Positions 44,435 through 52,621 of a DNA stretch of 64,000 nt are shown here, piece after piece. Location: assembly GCF_002843315.1 (NCBI RefSeq), contig NZ_MVDD01000007.1, forward strand, positions 186,001 to 250,000. Reading direction: 5' to 3'. The number at the start of each line of letters is the position of its first letter. The first letter of the stretch is position 1. The notes beneath the pieces are model-generated. The model worked only from the letters and a program-made list of their open reading frames with translations, was not told where the DNA came from and searched no databases. The position numbers and the translations under genes were made by a program. This DNA comes from Labilibaculum filiforme. GTDB lineage: Bacteria > Bacteroidota > Bacteroidia > Bacteroidales > Marinifilaceae.

Positions 44435-45556
44435 CTACAAATAGGTCTTCGCAAAAGCTTCGGCAGCTATTTCAAGGTAAACTCCTGCATTTTTAATAGA
44501 ATCCTCAATCCCGGAAGCATAACTTGAAACTTCGGCAATGTGCTCAATTTTCAATTCCTTTATTCTATCAGGTTTCAAATCAATCAATCCGCAAAAAATC
44601 GCGAGCTTTTGATCGGTAATGGAATCCAATACGCCGCGAATCACTTTTCCCGAGAAGGTCTGCTCATCCAATTTTCCCTCTCCGGTAATGATCCAGTCGG
44701 CACCTTTGATGTTTGTATCAAATTTTGCCTCTTTCTTAATTAAATCGATGCCTGAATTCAACACAGCATTTAAAAACAGAATACAACCTGCTCCCAAACC
44801 ACCTGCTGCACCTGCACCACTTATTCCCTGCAAATCGACCTCAAATTGTTTCTGCACCACCTCATTAAAATTCTGTAATCCGGCATCTAATTCCAATACC
44901 ATTTTAGGCGTTGCACCTTTTTGCGGAGAATAAATATAGGCAGCTCCATTCTCACCATACAAAGGATTGTCAACATCGCAGGCAAGTTCAAACTTCACCT
45001 CTTTTAGTTTGGGGTGTACTGCCGAATTATCAATGAAATTAAGGCGTATTAAATCTTCTCCAAGTCCTTTTAACTCACCATTATCTTTATCGAAAAAAGA
45101 ATATCCCAAGGCACGCGCCATGCCCAAACCAGCATCGTTGGTAGCACTTCCACCTATTCCTAAAATAATATGCTTCACACCGCGGTTCAGTGCATCTATA
45201 ATTAATTCGCCGGTTCCATACGTACTCGTTAGCATCGGATTTGCCTCATCGCCATTCAGCAAACAAATACCCGAAGCTGCTGCCATTTCGATATATGCAG
45301 TTTTCTTTCCGGCAGAGTATAAGTAGGAAGCTTTAATTTTTCGATGCAAAGGATCGTGCACCTTAACAGATAGTATTTCTCCTTCGAGATAAAAATTCAG
45401 CACTTCGATGGTTCCATCGCCACCATCGGCCAAAGGAAGTTGAATGATTTCGATATCGGAGGTATGTTTTCTGATTCCTCTCTCAACAGCCTCACAAAAC
45501 TGCATTCCGCTTAAAGAACCTTTAAATTTATCGGGAGCAAGTATTATTTTTTTCAT
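44435..45556 (-). CDS. glxK: Glycerate kinase
   Basis: Phosphorylates glycerate (2- or 3-phosphate product not decidable here). 373 residues from ATG at 45556 (MKKIILAPDKFKGSLSG); an ATG five codons upstream is less likely. Class I glycerate kinase marks: LPLADGGDGTIEVL, AAASGICLL, STYGTGELI, ILGIGGSATNDAGLGMARAL, ISGAGAAGGLGAGCI, ADWIITGEGKLDEQTFSGKV. Cytoplasmic. The gene ends in TAG at 44435. The neighbours do not form a pathway with it. Confidence 0.94.
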   Translation of the reverse strand: MKKIILAPDKFKGSLSGMQFCEAVERGIRKHTSDIEIIQLPLADGGDGTIEVLNFYLEGEILSVKVHDPLHRKIKASYLYSAGKKTAYIEMAAASGICLLNGDEANPMLTSTYGTGELIIDALNRGVKHIILGIGGSATNDAGLGMARALGYSFFDKDNGELKGLGEDLIRLNFIDNSAVHPKLKEVKFELACDVDNPLYGENGAAYIYSPQKGATPKMVLELDAGLQNFNEVVQKQFEVDLQGISGAGAAGGLGAGCILFLNAVLNSGIDLIKKEAKFDTNIKGADWIITGEGKLDEQTFSGKVIRGVLDSITDQKLAIFCGLIDLKPDRIKELKIEHIAEVSSYASGIEDSIKNAGVYLEIAAEAFAKTYL

Positions 45557-45625
45557 TGGTGATATTAGCATACAATCAAAACGACTTAAACCTGCACCTT
45601 ATCGGCAACATGAAAAAAAAGAAGC

Positions 45626-46753
45626 TTACTTCTTAGCCATTTTAATTTCGAATAATTTAGGCCATCTTTTACCAGTAACAAATAATCTACCACCAATCGA
45701 ATCCCAAGCAATTCCATTCAACACCTCATCTCCCTCTACCAATATTTTCTTATCTGCAAATTTTAAAATTTTGGCCAAATTTAAATTTCCTTCTACTCTT
45801 CCCGTTTCCGGATTTATAATTACGATACGATCGGTAAGCCAAACATTCGCATAAATTTTTCCGTTGATATATTCCAATTCGTTTAAATTGGTAACCATTC
45901 CTGCCTCGTCATACACTTCAATAACACGCTTTCTACTATAATTATCGGCATCGAGCACAGTAAGCACATTCGTTCCATCCGAAATAATTAGTTCATCATT
46001 TATCGAAGTAATACCCCAACCCTGATTGTTCGTAGTATTTGGTTCGAAAGTATCCTTCTGATCAAAAGTCACTGGATCTACAACAAAAACCTTTCGTGAA
46101 TTCCAGGTCAACTGAATAATTTTTCCTTTCGAATAAGTAATTCCTTCGCCAAAATATTCCTGCTCTAAATTCTTCACCGAAAGAGCCTCTCCATTTTCCA
46201 ATTTTACTTTTCTCAAAGTCGATTCTCCTTTTTGTCCGGTTCCTTCGTAAAGATATCCTTCATGATAAAACAAACCTTGCGTATAGGAGCCTCTATCATG
46301 AGGATACTCATTAATTATTTCATAGGAATATTCTACTGGAGGAACATTCGATTTCAAATTTACATAGGTAGAAACCAAACCAATAGTACCATCCTCATGG
46401 TAAGCCATCACTTTCAGATCTTGCTTTCCCATTTTTTCATCCCGAGGAGTCCATTTCATATTCCATGGCTCCTTTTTCAGACTGCCAATTAAGCTTTCAT
46501 TCGCCCAAAACTGCACAGAGTCTATAGCTGCAGATTTTCTTCTTGGATTCATTTTTATGTCAATAGCTTCTCCCATGGAAAATAAATCTGCCCGATGAGG
46601 TTCTTTTAATCGTAAGGTATTTACAATCACCATTGTTGTTTCCGTCGGCTCTTCAGAACTTTTACCTGCAAGTTTATTTTTAGTTGCACCATTACCATTG
46701 CAGGCAACTATAAGTAGCGAACAAAGAAGAGATAAGAAAAAGCGAGTGTTCAT
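45626..46753 (-). CDS. Glutaminyl-peptide cyclotransferase, lipoprotein
   Basis: Forms N-terminal pyroglutamate on peptides or proteins. The 375-residue protein starts at ATG 46753, with a lipobox (LLIVAC) after a short signal segment. A beta-sandwich-like linker precedes the five-bladed glutamine cyclotransferase propeller (from about 145: YPHDRGSYTQGLFYHEGYLY, EGTGQKGESTLRKV, YFGEGITYSKGKIIQLTW, NQGWGITSINDELIISDG, NELEYINGKIYANVWLTDRI, LNGIAWDSIGGRLFVTGKRW). This is the plant/bacterial type. In Bacteroidota the enzyme acts in the periplasm on exported proteins that expose an N-terminal Gln after signal cleavage. Confidence 0.92.
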   Translation of the reverse strand: MNTRFFLSLLCSLLIVACNGNGATKNKLAGKSSEEPTETTMVIVNTLRLKEPHRADLFSMGEAIDIKMNPRRKSAAIDSVQFWANESLIGSLKKEPWNMKWTPRDEKMGKQDLKVMAYHEDGTIGLVSTYVNLKSNVPPVEYSYEIINEYPHDRGSYTQGLFYHEGYLYEGTGQKGESTLRKVKLENGEALSVKNLEQEYFGEGITYSKGKIIQLTWNSRKVFVVDPVTFDQKDTFEPNTTNNQGWGITSINDELIISDGTNVLTVLDADNYSRKRVIEVYDEAGMVTNLNELEYINGKIYANVWLTDRIVIINPETGRVEGNLNLAKILKFADKKILVEGDEVLNGIAWDSIGGRLFVTGKRWPKLFEIKMAKK

Positions 46754-46849
46754 AGTATTTCTTTTTAGGATAACACAATCTGTTAAAAACGACATTAGGT
46801 TTTGTATGCAATACGGTTTTACGAACTTTAAAATTAGCTAAAAAATAAA

Positions 46850-46877
46850 AAACTGTCCCGATCAATCAGGACAGTTT
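46850..46877 (-). terminator. Terminator of cysS
   Basis: AAACTGTCC and GGACAGTTT pair over a ten-base loop; on the minus strand they are followed by TTTTATTTTTT. It starts four bases past the cysS stop. Confidence 0.85.
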
Positions 46878-46880
46878 ATA

Positions 46881-48353
46881 TTATTTTAAGATTTCCCATT
46901 CATAACCATCTTTGGTATCTTTTACAACAATACCTAAATTGGTTAATTCATCTCTTATTTTATCGGCAGTAGCCCAATCTTTATTCTTTTTAGCCTCATC
47001 ACGAGTCGAAAGCAGCAAACGAACCACCTTATCCAGTATTTCGTTATTTTCTCCTGCTTCGCCTTCCTCTTTCAAACCCAAAACATCGTACACCAAGTTA
47101 TCATACAATTCCTTTAAGCTTGCAAAATCCAGAGCAGTAATCTTCTCTTTTCCTGTCGCTAATGAATTAATCATTTTCACACCATCAAATAGGTGAGCAA
47201 TTAATATCGGAGTATTAAAGTCATCATTTAAAGCCTCGTAGCATTTTGTTTTTAATTCTGCCACAGCATTCGTAGATACTTCCGATACTTTAATTTTATC
47301 GATAGTTTCAACAGCAGTCATTAAACGTTTAAAGCCTTTTTCGGCAGCCTGAAGTGCATCGTTCGAGAAATCCAACGGACTGCGATAATGAGCCTGCAAC
47401 ATAAAAAAGCGAATGGTCATTGGACTGTATGCTTGTTCCAATACATCATTCTCTCCCGAAAACATAGCCGATAAATTCACAAAGTTTCCTAAGGATTTAC
47501 CCATTTTTTGGCCGTTAATGGTTATCATGTTGTTATGCATCCAGTATTTTACCGCTTCGTGTCCATTCGCACCTGTCGATTGCGCAATTTCACATTCGTG
47601 ATGTGGAAACTGCAAATCCAAACCACCTCCATGAATATCAAATTCGGCACCTAAATATTTCTGACTCATTGCAGAACATTCCAAATGCCATCCTGGAAAT
47701 CCATCACTCCATTTCGAAGGCCAACGCATAATATGTTCGGGACTTGCTTTTTTCCAAAGTGCGAAATCGAAACTATTTTTCTTTTCACTTTGTCCATCCA
47801 AATCGCGGGTATTCGAAATTAATTCTTCAATTTTTCTTCCAGACAACTTACCATAGTCGTATTTTTCGCTGTATGCTTTTACATCAAAATATACAGAACC
47901 ATTACTTTCGTAGGCAAATCCATTGGCAAACAATTTTTCAATCACCGCCATTTGCTCAATAATATGACCCGATGCTCGAGGTTCAATACTTGGCTTCAAT
48001 ACATTCAAAGCCTCCATATCATTGTGATAACGATCGGTGAAAAACTGTACAATTTCCATTGGTTCCAGTTCCTCTAAACGCGCTTTTCTCGCAATTTTAT
48101 CCTCACCCTCATCTGCATCATTCACCAAATGTCCTACATCGGTAATGTTTCTAACGTAGCGTACTTTATATCCTAAATGTTTTAAGTAACGAAAAACCAA
48201 ATCGAAGGTAATTGCTGGCCGGGCATGACCTAAATGCGCATCTCCATATACCGTAGGACCACATACATACAACCCAACATGAGGAGCATTAATGGGTTCG
48301 AACAACTCTTTTTTACGACTTAGGGTATTATAAATGAATAACTTATTTTCCAT
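46881..48353 (-). CDS. cysS: Cysteinyl-tRNA synthetase
   Basis: Charges tRNA-Cys. The 490-residue class Ia enzyme shows [16 protein letters not shown] (HIGH motif as HLGH and the first zinc Cys), [20 protein letters not shown], the zinc-site segments GWHLECSAM and [11 protein letters not shown], and the KMSKS loop as [10 protein letters not shown]. The C-terminal anticodon-binding part is present. Length is normal. It is followed by its own terminator. No T-box or other leader was recognised upstream. Confidence 0.97.
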   Translation of the reverse strand: MENKLFIYNTLSRKKELFEPINAPHVGLYVCGPTVYGDAHLGHARPAITFDLVFRYLKHLGYKVRYVRNITDVGHLVNDADEGEDKIARKARLEELEPMEIVQFFTDRYHNDMEALNVLKPSIEPRASGHIIEQMAVIEKLFANGFAYESNGSVYFDVKAYSEKYDYGKLSGRKIEELISNTRDLDGQSEKKNSFDFALWKKASPEHIMRWPSKWSDGFPGWHLECSAMSQKYLGAEFDIHGGGLDLQFPHHECEIAQSTGANGHEAVKYWMHNNMITINGQKMGKSLGNFVNLSAMFSGENDVLEQAYSPMTIRFFMLQAHYRSPLDFSNDALQAAEKGFKRLMTAVETIDKIKVSEVSTNAVAELKTKCYEALNDDFNTPILIAHLFDGVKMINSLATGKEKITALDFASLKELYDNLVYDVLGLKEEGEAGENNEILDKVVRLLLSTRDEAKKNKDWATADKIRDELTNLGIVVKDTKDGYEWEILK

Positions 48354-48583
48354 AACTGTAATATAATCGAAATTCTATTGGGACTGTAAAATTATAAAAA
48401 ATTATTGCTCGCCATAAAATATCTTGCGAATAACTTTAGAATTCTGATAGATAGAATCCATTTTTAATGATTTCTGACTTCCACGAGCAGAAATTAGTCG
48501 AATTGAAATTCTTTTCAATGCCAAAATTATTACCCCAATTCAAGTTTAATATTTACAGAAGCTCTATAATTTAATCTTTATTA

Positions 48584-48613
48584 TTGTATCTATTGATTCC
48601 TTCACTATCTTTG
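48584..48613 (+). promoter_or_regulatory. Promoter of rnr
   Basis: TTG (48584-48586), 19 bases, TATCTTTG (48606-48613): an exact match to the Bacteroidota consensus. Transcription would begin near 48620. Confidence 0.7.
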
Positions 48614-48906
48614 CAGTAGAAATATTCTATCCAATATCCATAGTTGCGATTACTGTCATCAGTAAGAAAACCAAAAAAAACATTCACATCCTCTTTGAAT
48701 GTAAAGGAAAATCAACAAAGGAATAACAACAAGAATAATATAGAAATGGTCCAAACCTGGATAGTATAAATGCAGTTCATAAACTGATAAGAAAATCATA
48801 AAAATGGAATCGTACTTAAAGCACAATAAATACATTTTTTATTCTTACTTTAAACTATAAATCTGCTACGGGATCAATTCTATTGTAGAATTACAAAATT
48901 TAAAAA
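48614..48906 (+). promoter_or_regulatory. Long leader of rnr
   Basis: About 290 bases between the promoter and the rnr ATG. It contains a small hairpin (ACATTC/GAATGT, about 48681-48703) and two short ORFs, of 7 codons (ATG at 48746) and 18 codons (ATG at 48804). RNase R genes in other bacteria are often cold- or growth-regulated, and a long leader would fit. The part before the promoter (48354-48583) is AT-rich, without a recognised feature. Confidence 0.4.
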
Positions 48907-51072
48907 ATGTCAAAAAAAAATAAAAAAGAACATAGAAAAGGAGGGCAACAACTTAATCGCCAGACTTTATCAAAACTAATAGATGGGATATTTGCACAAA
49001 ACCCAACTAAAACACTCAATTACAAACAAATTTCAAGCGAATTAGGAATAAAAGACATGGGTACTAAACAGCTCGTAGTCGGAATTCTTTGCGATTTGGT
49101 TGATTTAGAGGTATTGAGTGAAATTTCAACCGGAAAATACAAACTAAAATCGAAAATGGGCAACATTACCGGTAAGGTGGATATGACTGCCCGAGGATCT
49201 GCCTTTATTGTTTCAGAAGAAATTGAAGAAGATGTTTTTGTATCTCAAGGCAATTTAAATCGTGCTTTGCATGGCGATATTGTGAAAGTATCCTTGTATG
49301 CACGTAAAAAAAGCAAACAACCCGAAGGAGAAGTGGTTGAAATCATCAAGAGAAAGAAAACCACATTTGTGGGAATTGTTGATGTTTCTAAGAACTACGC
49401 ATTCTTGGTTTCTTCCGGAAAACAAATGCCTTACGATATCTTTATTCCACTACCAAAGCTAAATGGCGCTCAAAACGGCGATAAGGCAATTGCACAAATC
49501 ACTGAATGGCCAAAAAAATCGAAGAATCCAGTTGGTCAAATTACAACTGTTTTAGGAAAACCCGGCGAAAACAATACCGAAATGCATGCCATTCTTGCGG
49601 AGTTCGACCTACCACATATTTTCCCTGAAAATGTAAATGTAGCAGCCGAGGATATTTCGGAAGAAATTACCAAAGAAGAAATTGCGCTTCGTAGAGATTT
49701 TAGAGATGCAACTACCTTTACTATCGATCCGCACGATGCGAAAGATTTCGATGATGCTTTATCCATAAAAATGCTTGAGAATGGCAATTGGGAAATTGGT
49801 GTTCACATTGCAGATGTTACCCATTACGTAAGAAAAGGAAGTATTATTGAACAGGAGGCTTTCGACAGAGCAACCTCTGTTTATTTGGTAGATAGAGTAG
49901 TTCCAATGTTACCAGAGCGTTTGTCGAACGGAATTTGCTCCTTGCGCCCTAATGAGGAAAAATTAACTTTTTCTGCCGTTTTCGAGATGGATGAAAATGC
50001 AGATATTATTAATACTTGGATTGGGAAAACCGTTATTAATTCGAACCGACGATTTACCTACGAAGAAGCACAGGATATTATTGAAACCGGAAAAGGAGAT
50101 TTTAGTGAGGAAGTTCTTGAATTAGATAAACTTGCTAAGCTACTTCGTAAAAGAAGGTTCAAAAAAGGAGCTATTGATTTTGATCGTTTCGAGGTAAAAT
50201 TTGAAATTGACGAAACAGGAAAACCAACCCGCGTGTATTTTAAAGAATCGAAAGACTCAAACAAATTAATTGAGGAATTTATGCTTTTGGCCAACAGACG
50301 GGTGGCTGAAGTTATTGGACGTGTTCCAAAAGGAAAAACTGCAAAAACTTTTATTTACAGAACTCACGATCAGCCAAATCCTGAAAAGCTAAATACCTTT
50401 AACCAATTTATTCAAAAATTCGGATACAGTCTTAAAACTAGCAGTGCCAGTGCAATTTCTACCTCATTAAATACATTACTGCACGATGTAAAAGGGGAAA
50501 GTATTCAAAATTTAGTAGAAACTTTAGCGATTCGCTCCATGGCAAAAGCCGAGTACTCTACCATAAATATTGGTCACTACGGTTTGCATTTCGATTATTA
50601 CTCTCACTTCACCTCGCCAATTAGAAGGTATCCCGATATGATGGCTCACCGATTGTTAGAGAAATACTTCTCGGGAGCTAAGTCGGTGAACAAAGAAAAA
50701 TACGAAGAATACTGCCAACATTGTAGTGAAATGGAGCAAAAAGCTGCAAATGCAGAACGAGCATCTATAAAATACAAACAGGTGGAATTCATGCAAGAAC
50801 ATCTCGGACAAGAATTTATTGGAACAATTTCAGGAGTTACCGAATGGGGTTTTTACGTAGAATTGGATGAAAATAAATGCGAAGGAATGGTTTCCATTCG
50901 TGAGCTGGAAGATGATTTCTACGAATTCGACGAGGACAACTACTGCATTGTAGGTCGCAATCATCGTAAAATTTATCAGTTAGGAGATAAGGTTGAAATT
51001 TTAGTTGCCAAAGCCAATTTAGTTGCCAAACAATTAGATTTTGTGTTAGCCGATTCTGAGAAAAAAAAATAA
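48907..51072 (+). CDS. rnr: Ribonuclease R
   Basis: Processive 3'-5' exoribonuclease that degrades structured RNA. The 721-residue protein begins with a winged-helix-like region (about 20-75), then cold-shock/OB domains (GNITGKVDMTARGSAFIVS, EEDVFVSQGNLNRALHGDIVKV). The RNB catalytic core has Asp residues in TIDPHDAKDFDDALSI (about 273-288) and the conserved SNGICSLRPNEEKLTFSAVF. The C-terminal S1 domain begins about residue 637 (FIGTISGVTEWGFYVELDEN). Length and order match VacB/RNase R. Confidence 0.96.
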   Translation: MSKKNKKEHRKGGQQLNRQTLSKLIDGIFAQNPTKTLNYKQISSELGIKDMGTKQLVVGILCDLVDLEVLSEISTGKYKLKSKMGNITGKVDMTARGSAFIVSEEIEEDVFVSQGNLNRALHGDIVKVSLYARKKSKQPEGEVVEIIKRKKTTFVGIVDVSKNYAFLVSSGKQMPYDIFIPLPKLNGAQNGDKAIAQITEWPKKSKNPVGQITTVLGKPGENNTEMHAILAEFDLPHIFPENVNVAAEDISEEITKEEIALRRDFRDATTFTIDPHDAKDFDDALSIKMLENGNWEIGVHIADVTHYVRKGSIIEQEAFDRATSVYLVDRVVPMLPERLSNGICSLRPNEEKLTFSAVFEMDENADIINTWIGKTVINSNRRFTYEEAQDIIETGKGDFSEEVLELDKLAKLLRKRRFKKGAIDFDRFEVKFEIDETGKPTRVYFKESKDSNKLIEEFMLLANRRVAEVIGRVPKGKTAKTFIYRTHDQPNPEKLNTFNQFIQKFGYSLKTSSASAISTSLNTLLHDVKGESIQNLVETLAIRSMAKAEYSTINIGHYGLHFDYYSHFTSPIRRYPDMMAHRLLEKYFSGAKSVNKEKYEEYCQHCSEMEQKAANAERASIKYKQVEFMQEHLGQEFIGTISGVTEWGFYVELDENKCEGMVSIRELEDDFYEFDEDNYCIVGRNHRKIYQLGDKVEILVAKANLVAKQLDFVLADSEKKK

Positions 51073-51093
51073 TTTAGAATTCAAATATAAACT

Positions 51094-51128
51094 AAGGTCG
51101 GACTTCTTTTTTTTGAAATCCGACCTTT
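51094..51128 (+). terminator. Terminator of rnr
   Basis: AAGGTCGGA and TCCGACCTT pair over a T-rich 17-base loop, followed by TTC; 22 bases after the stop. Confidence 0.75.
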
Positions 51129-51260
51129 TCTATTGTTAATCACACCAACTAGGTACAATATCTTAATAAATCATAAAATAAGAGGCATCATTTCATTCGT
51201 CCACTCTTTTTATGTAATTTTGATTGAGACCAATATACATTAACAAAGGTAAGGTTCCGC

Positions 51261-52613
51261 ATGAAGAAGATTTTAATTATTGATGATGACCCAACGATAT
51301 GCCTGATGCTTCAGGGCTTACTAAAGCGTAAAAACTTTGATGCCGATACAGTGTTTTCTGCTGGAGAAGCATTAAAAAGATTGGAAAACAATCAATTTAA
51401 CCTGGTATTAAGCGATTTTCGCTTACCCGATTTTGATGGCTTGGAACTTCTTCAGAGAATTAAAGCCATGCATCCGCAAGTTCCTGTAATTATTATGACT
51501 TCGTATGCAGATATTAGAACTGCGGTGAATGCAATTAAAATGGGAGCATTCGAATACGTAACCAAACCTCTTAATCCCGACGAGATTCTTTTATTAATCA
51601 ACTCTGCTCTTGCAAAATCGGAAACTCCGAAGGATTCTAAAAATCCGAAAGAAAAAAAGAACAAGGAAGAAGTTGATTTTGTGCGTGGTAACAGTTCCAA
51701 TTCCTTACAAATAGATCAATATATTAAATTGGTAGCACCTACCGATATGTCTGTAATTATTGAAGGAGAAAGTGGAACCGGAAAAGAAATTGCAGCCCGA
51801 CGAATTCACTTTGATAGCAAAAGAAAGAAAAAAGCTTTTATAGCTGTTGACTGTGGTGCATTATCTACCGATTTAGCTGGAAGCGAACTGTTCGGACACA
51901 TTAAAGGCTCTTTTACCGGAGCTATCAACGATAAAGAAGGTCAGTTTGAAGCAGCACAAGGTGGCACCTTATTTCTGGATGAAATAGGAAACCTATCCTA
52001 CGAAATTCAGGTAAAGCTTTTAAGAGCCTTACAAGAACGTAAAGTGAGACGAATTGGTAGCAATAAAGATATTGATGTAGATGTTCGTATTGTTGTAGCA
52101 ACCAACGAAGACTTATCTGTTTCTGTAAATAATGGTGAATTTAGAGAAGACCTTTACCATCGTTTAAACGAATTTAAAATTACGGTTCCAGCCTTGCGAA
52201 ACCGCATTGAAGATATCGAACTATTCTCGAATTACTTTCTTGAACTTTCTAATAATGAACTAAATAAAGATATCGCTGAATTTAGCACCGAAGTTTTGGA
52301 AAAATTCAAATCGTATTCGTGGCCAGGTAATTTAAGAGAGCTTAGAAATGTTGTAAGAAGATCCGTTTTGCTAAGTCCTGACAATAAAGTAGAACTTATT
52401 AGTTTACCTAACGAAATATTAAATGATAGTGCCAATAGTGGTTTTATTGTAGAAGGTTCCAACCTTAAATTAATTCAGGCAGCAAACGAAAAGGAGTTGA
52501 TCATGTCAACACTTCGAAAAGTAAACTATAACAAATCGAAAGCTGCACGCTTGCTTAATATCGACCGAAAAACTTTATACAATAAAATTAAACAATACAA
52601 CATAGACATTTAA
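51261..52613 (+). CDS. Sigma-54-dependent response regulator (NtrC family)
   Basis: A 450-residue transcription activator for RpoN promoters. The receiver domain has ILIIDDDPT and the phospho-Asp in LVLSDFRLPDFDG (about 54); a linker is followed by the AAA+ domain with Walker A GESGTGKE (about 170), GSFTGA in place of GAFTGA (about 214), Walker B GGTLFLDEIGNLS, and a C-terminal Fis-type helix-turn-helix (NKSKAARLLNIDRKTLYNKI). It faces a hybrid kinase gene tail to tail, eight bases apart, which is a plausible partner. A TAATTTTG -7-like box is at 51215-51222. Confidence 0.95.
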   Translation: MKKILIIDDDPTICLMLQGLLKRKNFDADTVFSAGEALKRLENNQFNLVLSDFRLPDFDGLELLQRIKAMHPQVPVIIMTSYADIRTAVNAIKMGAFEYVTKPLNPDEILLLINSALAKSETPKDSKNPKEKKNKEEVDFVRGNSSNSLQIDQYIKLVAPTDMSVIIEGESGTGKEIAARRIHFDSKRKKKAFIAVDCGALSTDLAGSELFGHIKGSFTGAINDKEGQFEAAQGGTLFLDEIGNLSYEIQVKLLRALQERKVRRIGSNKDIDVDVRIVVATNEDLSVSVNNGEFREDLYHRLNEFKITVPALRNRIEDIELFSNYFLELSNNELNKDIAEFSTEVLEKFKSYSWPGNLRELRNVVRRSVLLSPDNKVELISLPNEILNDSANSGFIVEGSNLKLIQAANEKELIMSTLRKVNYNKSKAARLLNIDRKTLYNKIKQYNIDI

Positions 52614-52621
52614 TAGGTAGC

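Noticed and set aside
44619-45326. Plus-strand ORFs of 104 and 119 codons inside glycerate kinase
   Set aside because: They are opposite-strand shadows of a well-conserved enzyme.
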